The notes under the pieces are model-generated. The model made no database searches, was not told where the DNA came from, and saw nothing but the letters and a program-made list of their open reading frames with translations. 11,164 nucleotides of DNA from Candidatus Hodarchaeota archaeon. GTDB taxonomy: Archaea > Asgardarchaeota > Heimdallarchaeia > Hodarchaeales > YT1-039. The stretch covers positions 1 to 11,164 of the forward strand of contig JAEOTF010000177.1 of NCBI GenBank assembly GCA_016840025.1. Reading direction: 5' to 3'. Within the stretch, counting starts at the first letter, position 1; each line of letters starts with the position of its first letter. This document shows, piece by piece, positions 1 to 6,934 of the stretch. The position numbers and the translations under genes are program-made.

Positions 1-1790
1 AGCCATTCTGTAAGTTTTCTCCTCCTTACGTCATCGTTTTCAGGAAGTTTCAATGGGCGTCCCCGAGCATCTAAAAGAATGCCTACGACTCCTCCATGAA
101 CTTGTTTTTCTAGAACACGACCAGATCCTGCACCTACATCAAACCCGCGATCAGGGTTAATCCTTGCTTTTGCAACATCGCCTTCTTTTAATGGGATTCT
201 TTTAATGGTGCCATGAATTAAGGGTTCTTCTATAGTTTCTCCATTAGGCATAGTTAAGCTAACAGTTCCAATTTTTTGGCCTTCTTCCACTTTTTCTGTA
301 GTTTCTCTTGGAGCTATGCATGTGCCTAGTTTAACTAGACAATCTTTTTCAAAAATCTCTAATGCTATCTTAGGGTTAACGGTTGAAAGGACTCCCAGAT
401 GAGGCATCATAAAGACGCTATCTTGAAATAGGAGGGTTGCGCCTTCAACCTGAAAACCATCCATAAGAATCATCATTGATTGAACCCGTCTTGGACCATG
501 AGATAATAGCCCGCCGGTTCCGCCGAGAACATCAACTTTTAGCATATCAATATACGTCGTATATCGACTTACTCCTTCAACCTTGGTTTGTACGCCTAAT
601 ACTAAAGCTCCTGCTTTGAAGTGGCCTACTAAGGGTCTAGCTAAGGATTTGTGATGTTGAAATCCGAGTCGTAAAGCTTCTCTAGCAACAGCATGTTCAA
701 TCATTAATTCTTCTAAAGTTTGTGGAATAGTTGTTGGACGAATCATCTTGTTATATAGTCTATTAAGCACATCAGTTTCATTTACTTCAAAGGGTAGCCA
801 GCGAATAATGTTTTTGATTCCTGTTTCCTTCAAAACGTTGCATATGCTATAACTCATTCCAAGGTTGGCGCTTACAGATCGGACAAATTTTCCATCATAT
901 ATTGAATAAATGTTTGTAGTGGCTCCTCCTAGGCCTACACCAACAAGATTCACATTGTTTCCTTCTGCATAGGTTCGGAACATTCTTCCTTCGCCTGCCG
1001 GAGTTGGCATGATTGGAATAGGAGTCCACTTCATTAGTCTATCATATCCAGGTGCGTGAGACATTACGTGTTCCATGAAAAGTTCATGGATTGCGTTCCT
1101 CGCGGGTTCGGTATTCTCGATCTCTATTTTTGGCCGTAAATTGTCGGTAATTGTAAGCGCAAATTTTTCGCCGAGAAGTTTTTTTATTGCAGGGCGTGCT
1201 ACTTTATTACCTGAGTAAACAATAGGTAATTTGAATTCTGTACCTAATCTTGGATGTGGATCAGCAGATCTAATAAATTCCGCTATCTTTACTATATGAG
1301 ATACAGTTCCACCATCCGTTCCGCCGGACGAAAGAATCATATCGGGCCTTAGAAAACGTATTCTTTCTATTTCTTCCCAGGGTTTGCGACCATCGTCTAC
1401 GGCAATCACATCCATAACTATGGCTCCCGCTCCCAGAGCTGCACGGTTAGCGCTTTCGGCTGTCATGTTCGTCATGACTCCGGTAACCATCATTTGTAGT
1501 CCGCCTCCAGCACTGCTAGTAGTAACATAAAGGTCAACACCTTCGTTACTTCCCTTCGAAGGCGTTATTATTCCCTTTGAACTCAGGATCTTATGTCCAG
1601 TCAGTTCTTCGACTTCCCTTATTGCATTACTCACTCCAAGGGTAACGTTTTCGTATGGTGCTTCTACCGTTGTTGGAGCTTCGCCAGCAGCTACAAATCT
1701 ATATTCTTTACCGACTTTTCTAAAGAAGCGGGCTTTGCTTGTTGTGCTTCCACAATCTGTTGCTAAAATAACTTTGATGTTTTCACTCAT
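1..1790 (-). CDS. MutL/GlmL-family ASKHA ATPase, long form (glutamate mutase accessory-like), 3' end off window
   Basis: The reading frame is open from the ATG at 1790 to the window edge (596 codons seen, no stop). The protein belongs to the MutL/GlmL family of actin-like ATPases, which in clostridia is encoded with the cobalamin-dependent glutamate mutase subunits and is thought to reactivate or protect the mutase. Seen: an N-terminal phosphate loop TDCGSTTSKA (about residues 11-20), SSGGTDGG (about 154-161), a second phosphate-type loop VGVGLGGATTN (about 283-293) and the glycine-rich GGTGGLLSHG (about 423-432). Classical GlmL proteins end soon after this; here about 130 or more residues follow, rich in beta-type sequence and including a GGVVGILLDARGRPL stretch. 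The start is backed by GGTGA nine bases upstream. No mutase subunit is visible, so the substrate enzyme is unknown and a different client is possible. Family is confident; biochemical role is inferred. Confidence 0.85.
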   Translation of the reverse strand, partial: MSENIKVILATDCGSTTSKARFFRKVGKEYRFVAAGEAPTTVEAPYENVTLGVSNAIREVEELTGHKILSSKGIITPSKGSNEGVDLYVTTSSAGGGLQMMVTGVMTNMTAESANRAALGAGAIVMDVIAVDDGRKPWEEIERIRFLRPDMILSSGGTDGGTVSHIVKIAEFIRSADPHPRLGTEFKLPIVYSGNKVARPAIKKLLGEKFALTITDNLRPKIEIENTEPARNAIHELFMEHVMSHAPGYDRLMKWTPIPIMPTPAGEGRMFRTYAEGNNVNLVGVGLGGATTNIYSIYDGKFVRSVSANLGMSYSICNVLKETGIKNIIRWLPFEVNETDVLNRLYNKMIRPTTIPQTLEELMIEHAVAREALRLGFQHHKSLARPLVGHFKAGALVLGVQTKVEGVSRYTTYIDMLKVDVLGGTGGLLSHGPRRVQSMMILMDGFQVEGATLLFQDSVFMMPHLGVLSTVNPKIALEIFEKDCLVKLGTCIAPRETTEKVEEGQKIGTVSLTMPNGETIEEPLIHGTIKRIPLKEGDVAKARINPDRGFDVGAGSGRVLEKQVHGGVVGILLDARGRPLKLPENDDVRRRKLTEW

Positions 1791-1799
1791 TAGCTTTCT

Positions 1800-1804
1800 T
1801 CACC
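1800..1804 (-). promoter_or_regulatory. Shine-Dalgarno site of the MutL-like gene
   Basis: Read on the minus strand this is GGTGA, nine bases before the ATG at 1790. It matches the part of the archaeal anti-SD that recognises GGTGATC and supports that start. Confidence 0.6.
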
Positions 1805-2009
1805 AAAGGATTAATAATAGAGCCTGTAGGTTGTTAATAAGTTTTAGTGATCGATAGTATTTGATATTTCAATCTATCCGCTTCTAAAGTAACTTAAGTA
1901 CAAGCATAAAGCTTGCGCTTCTACGTTCTATACCCAATCCACGCATATAAAAAATAAAATCTTATAGGTTTCGTTTTAAAATAAGTATTGAGTAATACGC
2001 AATTAAATT

Positions 2010-2014
2010 GAGGT
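2010..2014 (+). promoter_or_regulatory. Shine-Dalgarno site of the zinc-ribbon gene
   Basis: GAGGT lies seven bases before the ATG at 2022, a good spacing for an archaeal leadered transcript. It argues that this short frame is a real gene. Confidence 0.65.
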
Positions 2015-2021
2015 TTGATTA

Positions 2022-2231
2022 ATGCCCTATTGTCCAGAGTGTGGGGGCGATCTACACTATGATCCATCTATTCGCCGATATACATGTAAGAGCTGTGGAT
2101 TATCCTTATCATACCAAGAAATTATGGAACTTAAGGAAAAACTTCGACCAAATTTTGAGAATAAAGATGAACAACGTAAGAAAAAAAGAAAGGACTATCT
2201 AGACTGGTGGTTTTCTCGCAAGAGGCGATAA
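2022..2231 (+). CDS. Small zinc-ribbon protein (69 aa), function unknown
   Basis: A 69-residue protein starts with a compact zinc ribbon: CPEC at residues 4-7 and CKSC at 22-25 give four cysteines in two CxxC knuckles. An acidic-basic helical middle follows, then a very basic tail with two tryptophans (DYLDWWFSRKRR). Ribbons of this kind occur in archaeal transcription and translation factors as nucleic-acid or protein contacts, but this one lacks the extra domains of TFB, TFS or Spt4, so no role is assigned. Support for the gene is the SD GAGGT, the intact cysteine pairs and the tight coupling to the next gene: its last codons contain that gene's SD and only 7 bp separate the two. It is probably co-transcribed with the CinA-like gene. 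Confidence 0.85.
   Translation: MPYCPECGGDLHYDPSIRRYTCKSCGLSLSYQEIMELKEKLRPNFENKDEQRKKKRKDYLDWWFSRKRR
2222..2229 (+). promoter_or_regulatory. Shine-Dalgarno site of the CinA-like gene, inside the zinc-ribbon gene's end
   Basis: GAGGCGAT differs at one base from the archaeal consensus GAGGTGAT and lies nine bases before the ATG at 2239. It overlaps the last two codons and the first base of the stop of the preceding gene, so translation of the two is probably coupled. Confidence 0.65.
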
Positions 2232-2238
2232 CTTTTTT

Positions 2239-3063
2239 ATGGTTTGTTCTGTTGAGATAATTTGTGTCGGAAATGAACTTTTAACAGGAAATATATTGAA
2301 TACGAATGCTAAATGGCTTGCAAAATACATAACAAAATTAGGAGGAAGCGTTAGAAGAATAAATACTATAGGAGATTTTTTAGATGATTTTTTCTCTACT
2401 CTTAAGGGGACCCTTCTAAGGAGACCGACTTTCATTATCGTCACAGGGGGACTCGGACCAACCTTTGATGACAAGACTTCTCAGGCGATAGCTAACGCTT
2501 TGAACAGACCAATTAAGTTAAATGAAGAAGCCTTACGTATGGTTAAAGGAAAGTATCATAAATATGAAGTAGAAACCCTAAAGCGCATTGATTTAACTCC
2601 TGCTAGACTTAAGATGGCCAGAATCCCCTATGGAGCTAAACCACTATCAAATCCAGTTGGTACCGCTCCCGGAATTTACATAGAATACGACGCTTCGAAA
2701 ATTGTTGCTTTGCCCGGCGTCCCTAGTGAAATGAAGGCGATGTTTGAGAGTAGCATAGTCCCGATGATAAAAGAAGCGGTTGGAGAGTTCTTTGTCTATG
2801 AAAAAAAGCTGAGGGTGACAGAAATATTGGAATCTGAGATAGCGCCATTAATAGAAAAAACGATGCTTCATAATCCACTAGTATATATAAAGTCTCGTCC
2901 AAAAGCAGAAGAGCCCATTTCGATATTAGAACTTCACATAACAAAGAGGTCAGGATCAAAGAAAAAGAGTAAAAACGATCTTGAAATGGTAACAAAACAG
3001 ATTTCTCAAAAAATTATAGAGCGAGGAGGGAAGGTTAAAAACATCGACTATCTTGATAAGTAG
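2239..3063 (+). CDS. CinA-like protein, MoCF (molybdopterin-binding fold) domain only
   Basis: The 274-residue protein carries the COG1058 domain found at the N-terminus of bacterial CinA. Seen: GNELLTG (residues 11-17), the nucleotide/pterin loop TGGLGPTFDD (69-78), NPVGTAPG (138-145) and LPGVPSEM (158-165), all in the order expected for the family. The C-terminal PncC-type NMN deamidase domain of bacterial CinA is absent, as is usual in archaea, so annotation as a competence or deamidase protein would be misleading. The family has been linked to ADP-ribose or nucleotide pyrophosphatase activity in some members; whether that applies here is unknown. The tail (about 236-250) is a lysine/serine-rich linker followed by a short helix. 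The ATG is set by the SD GAGGCGAT. It follows the zinc-ribbon gene by 7 bp and probably shares its transcript. Confidence 0.88.
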   Translation: MVCSVEIICVGNELLTGNILNTNAKWLAKYITKLGGSVRRINTIGDFLDDFFSTLKGTLLRRPTFIIVTGGLGPTFDDKTSQAIANALNRPIKLNEEALRMVKGKYHKYEVETLKRIDLTPARLKMARIPYGAKPLSNPVGTAPGIYIEYDASKIVALPGVPSEMKAMFESSIVPMIKEAVGEFFVYEKKLRVTEILESEIAPLIEKTMLHNPLVYIKSRPKAEEPISILELHITKRSGSKKKSKNDLEMVTKQISQKIIERGGKVKNIDYLDK

Positions 3064-3157
3064 ACACGGAGTTAATTCAAGAGCTAATTTTTCCTATAGC
3101 TAGCTACCTACAATTATTCGTTGTATTTAGTTTATTCATCAAAAATGGAATAAAAAA
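3064..3157 (+). promoter_or_regulatory. Spacer with inverted repeats, possible terminator/promoter ahead of the GPN GTPase
   Basis: The 94-bp gap contains AGCTA...TAGCT around a T-rich loop (3082-3101), the 10-bp palindrome TAGCTAGCTA (3097-3106) and TACAA/TTGTA around seven bases (3109-3125). A TATA-like TTTATTCA (3131-3138) sits about 24 bases before the TTG start of the next gene, the spacing expected for a leaderless transcript. This is suggestive only. Confidence 0.35.
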
Positions 3158-3919
3158 TTGTATATAATATTTGTACTTGGAACAGCGGGATCTGGAAAAT
3201 CTCTTTTAGTCTCTGCCTTTTCAGATTGGCTGAAATATAAAAATCAGTCTGTAATATCCGTCAACCTCGATCCGGGGGTGCTAAGGACACCCTATGATCC
3301 AGATGTGGATGCCCGTGAATATGTCTCCATATATGAATTGATGGAAAAATATGAGCTTGGCCCTAATGGAGCGCTAATTATGGCTGCAGATTTAATTGCC
3401 GCAGAAATAGACTCGATCAAAAAAGAGGTCTTAGAGTTCAGCTCTGACTATGTTCTAGTGGATACTCCAGGACAGATGGAACTCTTTACCTTTAGGACAA
3501 GCGGCCTAAACATTGTCAACGAGTTTACAGCTGATCCAAAGGCTATAGTTTATCTCTTTGATTCAGCTTTCTCTTCGAACCCACTAAACTATGTGTCGTC
3601 CATGTTTCTAGCTACAGCAGTCTATAGTCGTTTCCTCCTACCTCAGATAGATATTCTTTCAAAAGTAGACTTGCTTCCTTGCAGAGAAATAAAAAGAATA
3701 TTACATTGGGGATCTAAGATTGGGACTCTTGAACGCTCAATAGAACAAAAGCTCTCTGAAACAAATCGTATTATAAGTCGTGGAATTATGCATCTCATCT
3801 CCAAACTTGGTTTATCTTTTAGTCTCATACCGGTTTCTTCGAGAAAACAATTAGGATTCATAAATCTCCACGCGCTTATAACAAGAATCTTCACCTCTGG
3901 AGAAGAAATCATTAACTAA
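3158..3919 (+). CDS. GPN-loop GTPase
   Basis: This 253-residue protein is an archaeal member of the GPN-loop GTPases (XAB1/Gpn family), dimeric GTPases whose eukaryotic members Gpn1-3 help assemble and import RNA polymerase II. Seen: the P-loop GTAGSGKS (residues 8-15), the diagnostic GPN tripeptide (68-70) inside YELGPNGAL, the G3 motif DTPGQ (102-106) and a G4-like SKVD (168-171). Length matches the archaeal single-domain forms. The start is TTG: the only upstream ATG, at 3145, is out of frame, and an in-frame stop lies at 3128. Only a weak GGA (3147-3149) precedes it, so the message may be leaderless. It is followed after 18 bp by the coiled-coil gene. The archaeal role is not settled; a link to polymerase biogenesis is inference. 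Confidence 0.93.
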   Translation: MYIIFVLGTAGSGKSLLVSAFSDWLKYKNQSVISVNLDPGVLRTPYDPDVDAREYVSIYELMEKYELGPNGALIMAADLIAAEIDSIKKEVLEFSSDYVLVDTPGQMELFTFRTSGLNIVNEFTADPKAIVYLFDSAFSSNPLNYVSSMFLATAVYSRFLLPQIDILSKVDLLPCREIKRILHWGSKIGTLERSIEQKLSETNRIISRGIMHLISKLGLSFSLIPVSSRKQLGFINLHALITRIFTSGEEIIN

Positions 3920-3933
3920 TGATGATGATGATG
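3919..3933 (+). repeat. Five tandem ATG triplets at a gene junction
   Basis: Beginning at the last base of the GPN gene's TAA stop there are five consecutive ATG triplets. They are not in the frame of the coiled-coil gene that starts at 3938; reading from them gives a short frame ending at a TGA within a few codons after the repeat. The stretch also supplies GATG units and a GGAG just before the true ATG. Confidence 0.8.
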
Positions 3934-3937
3934 GAGA

Positions 3938-4813
3938 ATGCCCAACAAAAACGTAGTCGATGACCTTTTTAAAAAAATTGATGAGTTAAACGTTCAAGTC
4001 ACAACACTCCAAAAACATAAAAACTTTATAAATTATAAAGCAGAGAAGTGGGCTGAAAAAAGGAACATATTTAATTCAGAACACGAAAGAGTGAAAAACG
4101 AGACAACTGATCTTCGGATTAAGATAGATCGTTTATCTAGAAAACTTATTCGGCTTAAAGAAAAACGCAAAGAGATTAGAACTCAACTTCAAACGAAAAA
4201 TCGTGAATATGAAAACGGGAAGGCAAAACTTCAAAGACTTTTAAGTAAAACTTTTATGAGGAAAAAGGAAGCAGAACAACATATAAAGAACTTAGAATGG
4301 ATAATTCAAACAAATACGCTAACTAAAATAGATGAAGCTAAGATCATAGAAAAGTTAAAAGTCTTAGAGCTACAATTCTTAATTCATAAAACCGCATCGA
4401 AAATAAAGAAAAAGACTGTTAGCGCCAAATTTGAAATTAAAGCTTTAAAAGATCACGATAACGACCTCCAAAAAGAATTCTTCGAATATACTATCCAGAG
4501 TGAAAAACATCATGATAATATTGTTGAAAAACTAAAAGAAAAAGAAAGGATAAAAAACAAGGCAGATCAAGTCCATCAAGATTATGTTAAATACAAGAGA
4601 AAAGCACAGATAATCCATGTAAAATATTCTGCTATGGTACAACAAATCAACGAAATAAGCAACGAAGCCAAGAAGCTTCAGGAAAAAAATCGTAAGAAAC
4701 GTGAGACCAAGAACATGGAAACACTGTCTGAAGTTGCTTATAAAAAACTAAAGGATAAAAAGAAGCTAAGTTTTGAAGAATTTCAAGTATTAATGAAGAA
4801 CTGTCGAATATAA
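3938..4813 (+). CDS. Archaeal coiled-coil protein (COG1340-like), function unknown
   Basis: The 291-residue, strongly charged (Lys/Glu-rich) protein is almost entirely predicted coiled coil, with long heptad-compatible runs at about residues 8-120 and 130-258. The middle carries LEWIIQTNTLT followed by a helical segment (about 119-145), and the C-terminus ends in a short helical motif, AYKKLKDKKKLSFEEFQVL (267-285). This layout resembles the uncharacterised archaeal coiled-coil family COG1340, which I recognise by pattern only. No membrane segment, signal peptide or catalytic motif is visible. The ATG is forced because an in-frame TGA at 3929 closes the frame upstream. It follows the GPN GTPase by 18 bp, so the two are probably co-translated. 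Similarity to SMC coils is compositional and does not show common function. Confidence 0.85.
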   Translation: MPNKNVVDDLFKKIDELNVQVTTLQKHKNFINYKAEKWAEKRNIFNSEHERVKNETTDLRIKIDRLSRKLIRLKEKRKEIRTQLQTKNREYENGKAKLQRLLSKTFMRKKEAEQHIKNLEWIIQTNTLTKIDEAKIIEKLKVLELQFLIHKTASKIKKKTVSAKFEIKALKDHDNDLQKEFFEYTIQSEKHHDNIVEKLKEKERIKNKADQVHQDYVKYKRKAQIIHVKYSAMVQQINEISNEAKKLQEKNRKKRETKNMETLSEVAYKKLKDKKKLSFEEFQVLMKNCRI

Positions 4814-4845
4814 ATCGGAGATAAAGCATAAAACAAACACATTGA

Positions 4846-4859
4846 GTGAAAAGTGAAAA
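4846..4859 (+). repeat. Tandem 7-bp repeat GTGAAAA x2 before the DUF373 start
   Basis: Two perfect back-to-back copies of GTGAAAA end three bases before the ATG at 4863. The GTGA of the second copy is the best, though weak, SD candidate for that gene; the better GGAG at 4817-4820 is too distant. Confidence 0.6.
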
Positions 4860-4862
4860 CCG

Positions 4863-5990
4863 ATGTCAAACAAAAAAGAGAAAATACTTATTCTATGTGT
4901 AGATCGCGACAATGACATCGGAGCTAAAACCGGGTTAAAGGCACCGATAATTGGGAGAACTCCTAATCTTGAGGCCGCATTGCTCCTTGCTACGAACGAT
5001 CCTGAAGAGAGTGATGCAAATGCAATCTTTGGAGCCATAAGAGCATACGATTCAGCGTCTTCTGAGCCTAATAAAGACGAGTATCAAATTGCCTCGATAA
5101 CAGGCTCAGAGTTAGGAGGACTTAAAGCTGACAAAGAAATCAAGGAGCAATTAATTGAAGTATTGAATAGCTTTCCTGCAGACAATGTCATTTTAGTAAC
5201 GGATGGCTTCGGTGACGAGGCGGCGATTCCCATTATTCAATCTCGCGTTCCTTTACTTTCTGTGAGACGGATAATTGTTAGACATAGTAAATCTATTGAG
5301 GAAAGTTGGGCTCTTTTCTTCAAGTATTTAAGAATATTAATTGAAGATCCCTACTACTCTCGTTGGATTCTCGGTGTGCCCGGCACATTATTAATTGCCT
5401 TGTCTCTACTTTGGTACTATAATCAACTGGTTTATGGTGGAATCGTCTTTCTCTTTGTTGTGGGAGGAGGTCTTCTAATTAAAGGATTTAATATCGACAA
5501 AAAAGTTGTCGAAATCCTTTTTCCTAGTCCGCCTAACCTTATTAGGCTATTCACAACGGTAACAGCCCTCATCCTAGTAGGTCTTGATATCTATCAAACT
5601 TATGGAAGTATAACAGAAATATTAGGTGATTCCGCTCAATGGCTGACGATTCTTCCAATCGTTATCGGATACGTCTTAAAATTCGCTGTAGACTTAGCGA
5701 CTATAGCATCTTGTATATTTCTGGTGGGCCTGGGTGTTTATTTCTACTTTATGCGAGATTCGAGGTTGTGGTGGACAATAATAGGAATCGTTGCCACAAT
5801 ATGGATGAGACAAGTAGCATTATCGGCATCGACAATATTACTCCTTCAAGTAACACCTGTACCAAACGAATACATATTAAACTTAATCCTTATGATAGGC
5901 TTAGGCATAGCATCAACGGTAATAACTATTCTCATAACAATGAAAGTAAGTAAATTATTCATGAGTACGAGCACACGTTCGCGCACATAA
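4863..5990 (+). CDS. DUF373 family membrane protein
   Basis: The 375-residue protein has a soluble N-terminal part and a membrane part. The N-terminus shows the DUF373 signature: LCVDRDNDIG (residues 11-20), PIIGRTPN (28-35), ATNDPEESDANAIFGAI (43-59), then VTDGFGDEA (112-120). From about 168 on there are roughly six to eight hydrophobic helices (about 168-186, 188-208, 226-242, 259-275, 278-297, 303-323 and 337-360). The clustered acidic residues in the N-terminal domain suggest metal or nucleotide binding, but no activity is known for the family. The start ATG at 4863 is the first usable one: the upstream in-frame TTG at 4842 runs into TGA. It lies 49 bp after the coiled-coil gene. The coding sequence contains two adjacent inverted repeats at 5481-5547. 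Confidence 0.88.
   Translation: MSNKKEKILILCVDRDNDIGAKTGLKAPIIGRTPNLEAALLLATNDPEESDANAIFGAIRAYDSASSEPNKDEYQIASITGSELGGLKADKEIKEQLIEVLNSFPADNVILVTDGFGDEAAIPIIQSRVPLLSVRRIIVRHSKSIEESWALFFKYLRILIEDPYYSRWILGVPGTLLIALSLLWYYNQLVYGGIVFLFVVGGGLLIKGFNIDKKVVEILFPSPPNLIRLFTTVTALILVGLDIYQTYGSITEILGDSAQWLTILPIVIGYVLKFAVDLATIASCIFLVGLGVYFYFMRDSRLWWTIIGIVATIWMRQVALSASTILLLQVTPVPNEYILNLILMIGLGIASTVITILITMKVSKLFMSTSTRSRT
5481..5520 (+). repeat. Intragenic bulged hairpin followed by a T-run (DUF373 gene)
   Basis: AAAGGATTT (5481-5489) pairs with AAATCCTTT (5512-5520), and inside it CGACAA (5495-5500) pairs with TTGTCG (5506-5511) around an AAAAG loop, with a five-base bulge on the left. That is 15 base pairs. 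Five T residues (5518-5522) follow the stem, giving it the look of a factor-independent terminator, although it lies in frame within the gene between the second and third membrane helices. Confidence 0.75.
5531..5547 (+). repeat. Second intragenic inverted repeat (DUF373 gene)
   Basis: GCCTAA (5531-5536) and TTAGGC (5542-5547) flank the five-base loop CCTTA. It begins ten bases after the larger hairpin, so the two could form consecutive stem-loops in the mRNA. Confidence 0.65.
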
Positions 5991-6103
5991 AAAACGAAAA
6001 AAAGCAGTATTACGAGTGATCTAATACATATCACCTCGGCACACATATTACAAAATATGCCAAATTAGTATGCTATTGATGGACAAACAGTAGGAGCAAA
6101 AAT
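5991..6103 (+). promoter_or_regulatory. Spacer with two inverted repeats upstream of the cis-prenyltransferase
   Basis: The 113-bp gap begins with an A-rich run, then GTGAT/ATCAC (6016-6020 and 6030-6034, loop nine bases) and CATATT/AATATG around ACAA (6044-6059). It ends with the SD site of the next gene. It may hold a promoter or an RNA processing site; no convincing TATA box can be singled out. Confidence 0.35.
6093..6096 (+). promoter_or_regulatory. Shine-Dalgarno site fixing the TTG start of the prenyltransferase
   Basis: GGAG lies seven bases before the TTG at 6104. The next in-frame ATG (6182) has no comparable site, so the SD decides for TTG. Confidence 0.65.
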
Positions 6104-6925
6104 TTGCAGATTAAAGAATATTTTTATTCTATTACTAAACATGTTGTTAGAAAAATTCTATACAACAAATTAGTGTACAACATGTACGAAAAGATTTTGT
6201 GGTATCAAATTAAAGACGAAAATAAACCAGAACACATTGGAGTTATTTTGGATGGAAATCGGAGATGGGCTACAGAACATTCAAAACTGCCTTGGGCCGG
6301 ACATAGATATGGTGCAGATAGATTAAATGAGTTTTTAAGTTGGTGCCTTGAATTAGGGACAAAAACGATTACCTTGTATGCGTTATCAACCGAAAATTTC
6401 GAAAGACCTCGAAAAGAAATTAATGAAATATTAATATTGTTAGAGGATCGGTTTAAAAAGGTCATATCGGATGAACGAATTCACGATTATGAAGTACAAA
6501 TTAGGGTAATAGGACGAGTAAACCTTCTTCCTGAGAATATTCAAAAAATAATTCGTAAGGTTGAAGAAGATACAAGGAAGTATAGTCAACATTATCTTAA
6601 TATAGCTATAGCCTATGGTGGAAGAGCTGAAATAATTGATGCTGCGAAGAAAATAGCGGAAAAAGCTAAAATGGATAAGCTACGTATTGAGGATATTGAT
6701 GAGAAAGTCATGGAGGATCATTTATATACTGCGCATTTACCACAATCTGATCCAGACTTGATAATAAGAACATCTGGTGAAGAGAGACTAAGCGGCTTCC
6801 TTCTCTGGCAAAGTGCCTATAGTGAATTATATTTTTCAGACGTTTATTGGCCAGAGTTAAGGAGAATAGATTTATGGAGAGCTATTAGGACATATCAAAA
6901 AAGAGAACGTAGGCACGGTAAATAA
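6104..6925 (+). CDS. uppS: Cis-prenyltransferase (polyprenyl diphosphate synthase, UppS family)
   Basis: The 273-residue enzyme condenses isopentenyl diphosphate onto an allylic primer with cis geometry, making the long polyprenyl (dolichol-type) phosphate that carries glycans across the archaeal membrane. Seen: HIGVILDGNRRWA (residues 44-56) with the catalytic Asp50, TLYALSTENFERP (90-102), and RTSGEERLSGFLLWQ (222-236) with SELYF (240-244), which bind diphosphate and metal. A roughly 40-residue N-terminal helical extension precedes the catalytic core, as in many archaeal and eukaryotic members. The start is TTG at 6104, supported by GGAG; an in-frame TGA lies at 6077. ATG at 6182 (residue 27) would remove part of the extension but is less likely. 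It is the last gene of the plus-strand block and converges with the peptidase gene 9 bp on. Confidence 0.95.
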   Translation: MQIKEYFYSITKHVVRKILYNKLVYNMYEKILWYQIKDENKPEHIGVILDGNRRWATEHSKLPWAGHRYGADRLNEFLSWCLELGTKTITLYALSTENFERPRKEINEILILLEDRFKKVISDERIHDYEVQIRVIGRVNLLPENIQKIIRKVEEDTRKYSQHYLNIAIAYGGRAEIIDAAKKIAEKAKMDKLRIEDIDEKVMEDHLYTAHLPQSDPDLIIRTSGEERLSGFLLWQSAYSELYFSDVYWPELRRIDLWRAIRTYQKRERRHGK

Positions 6926-6934
6926 TCATTAGTG

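Larger units (their letters stand above)
1791..2021. other. Divergent intergenic region with weak TATA-like elements and small repeats
   Basis: This spacer separates the minus-strand MutL-like gene from the plus-strand zinc-ribbon gene and must hold both promoters. It is A+T rich. TATA-like stretches toward the plus strand are CATATAAAAA (1944-1953) and TTTAAAATA (1975-1983); neither can be chosen with confidence. Small elements are an 8-bp direct repeat CGCTTCTA (1879-1886 and 1916-1923), the palindrome ACTTAAGT (1892-1899) and the inverted repeat CAAGC/GCTTG around ATAAA (1901-1915). I see no gene or recognisable structured RNA here. Confidence 0.45.

Noticed and set aside
1879..1923. 8-bp direct repeat CGCTTCTA in the divergent spacer as an operator
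   Set aside because: Too short, single pair, not positioned clearly against a promoter; it could be chance in an A+T-rich region.
3938..4813. The coiled-coil protein as an SMC or Rad50 fragment
   Set aside because: It has no ATPase head, hinge or zinc hook, and it has its own conserved-looking middle and C-terminal helices. The likeness to SMC is only heptad composition.
5639..5953. 104-codon plus-strand frame overlapping the DUF373 gene
   Set aside because: It sits in a shifted frame inside a clear membrane-protein gene, has no domain or SD, and has unnatural composition.
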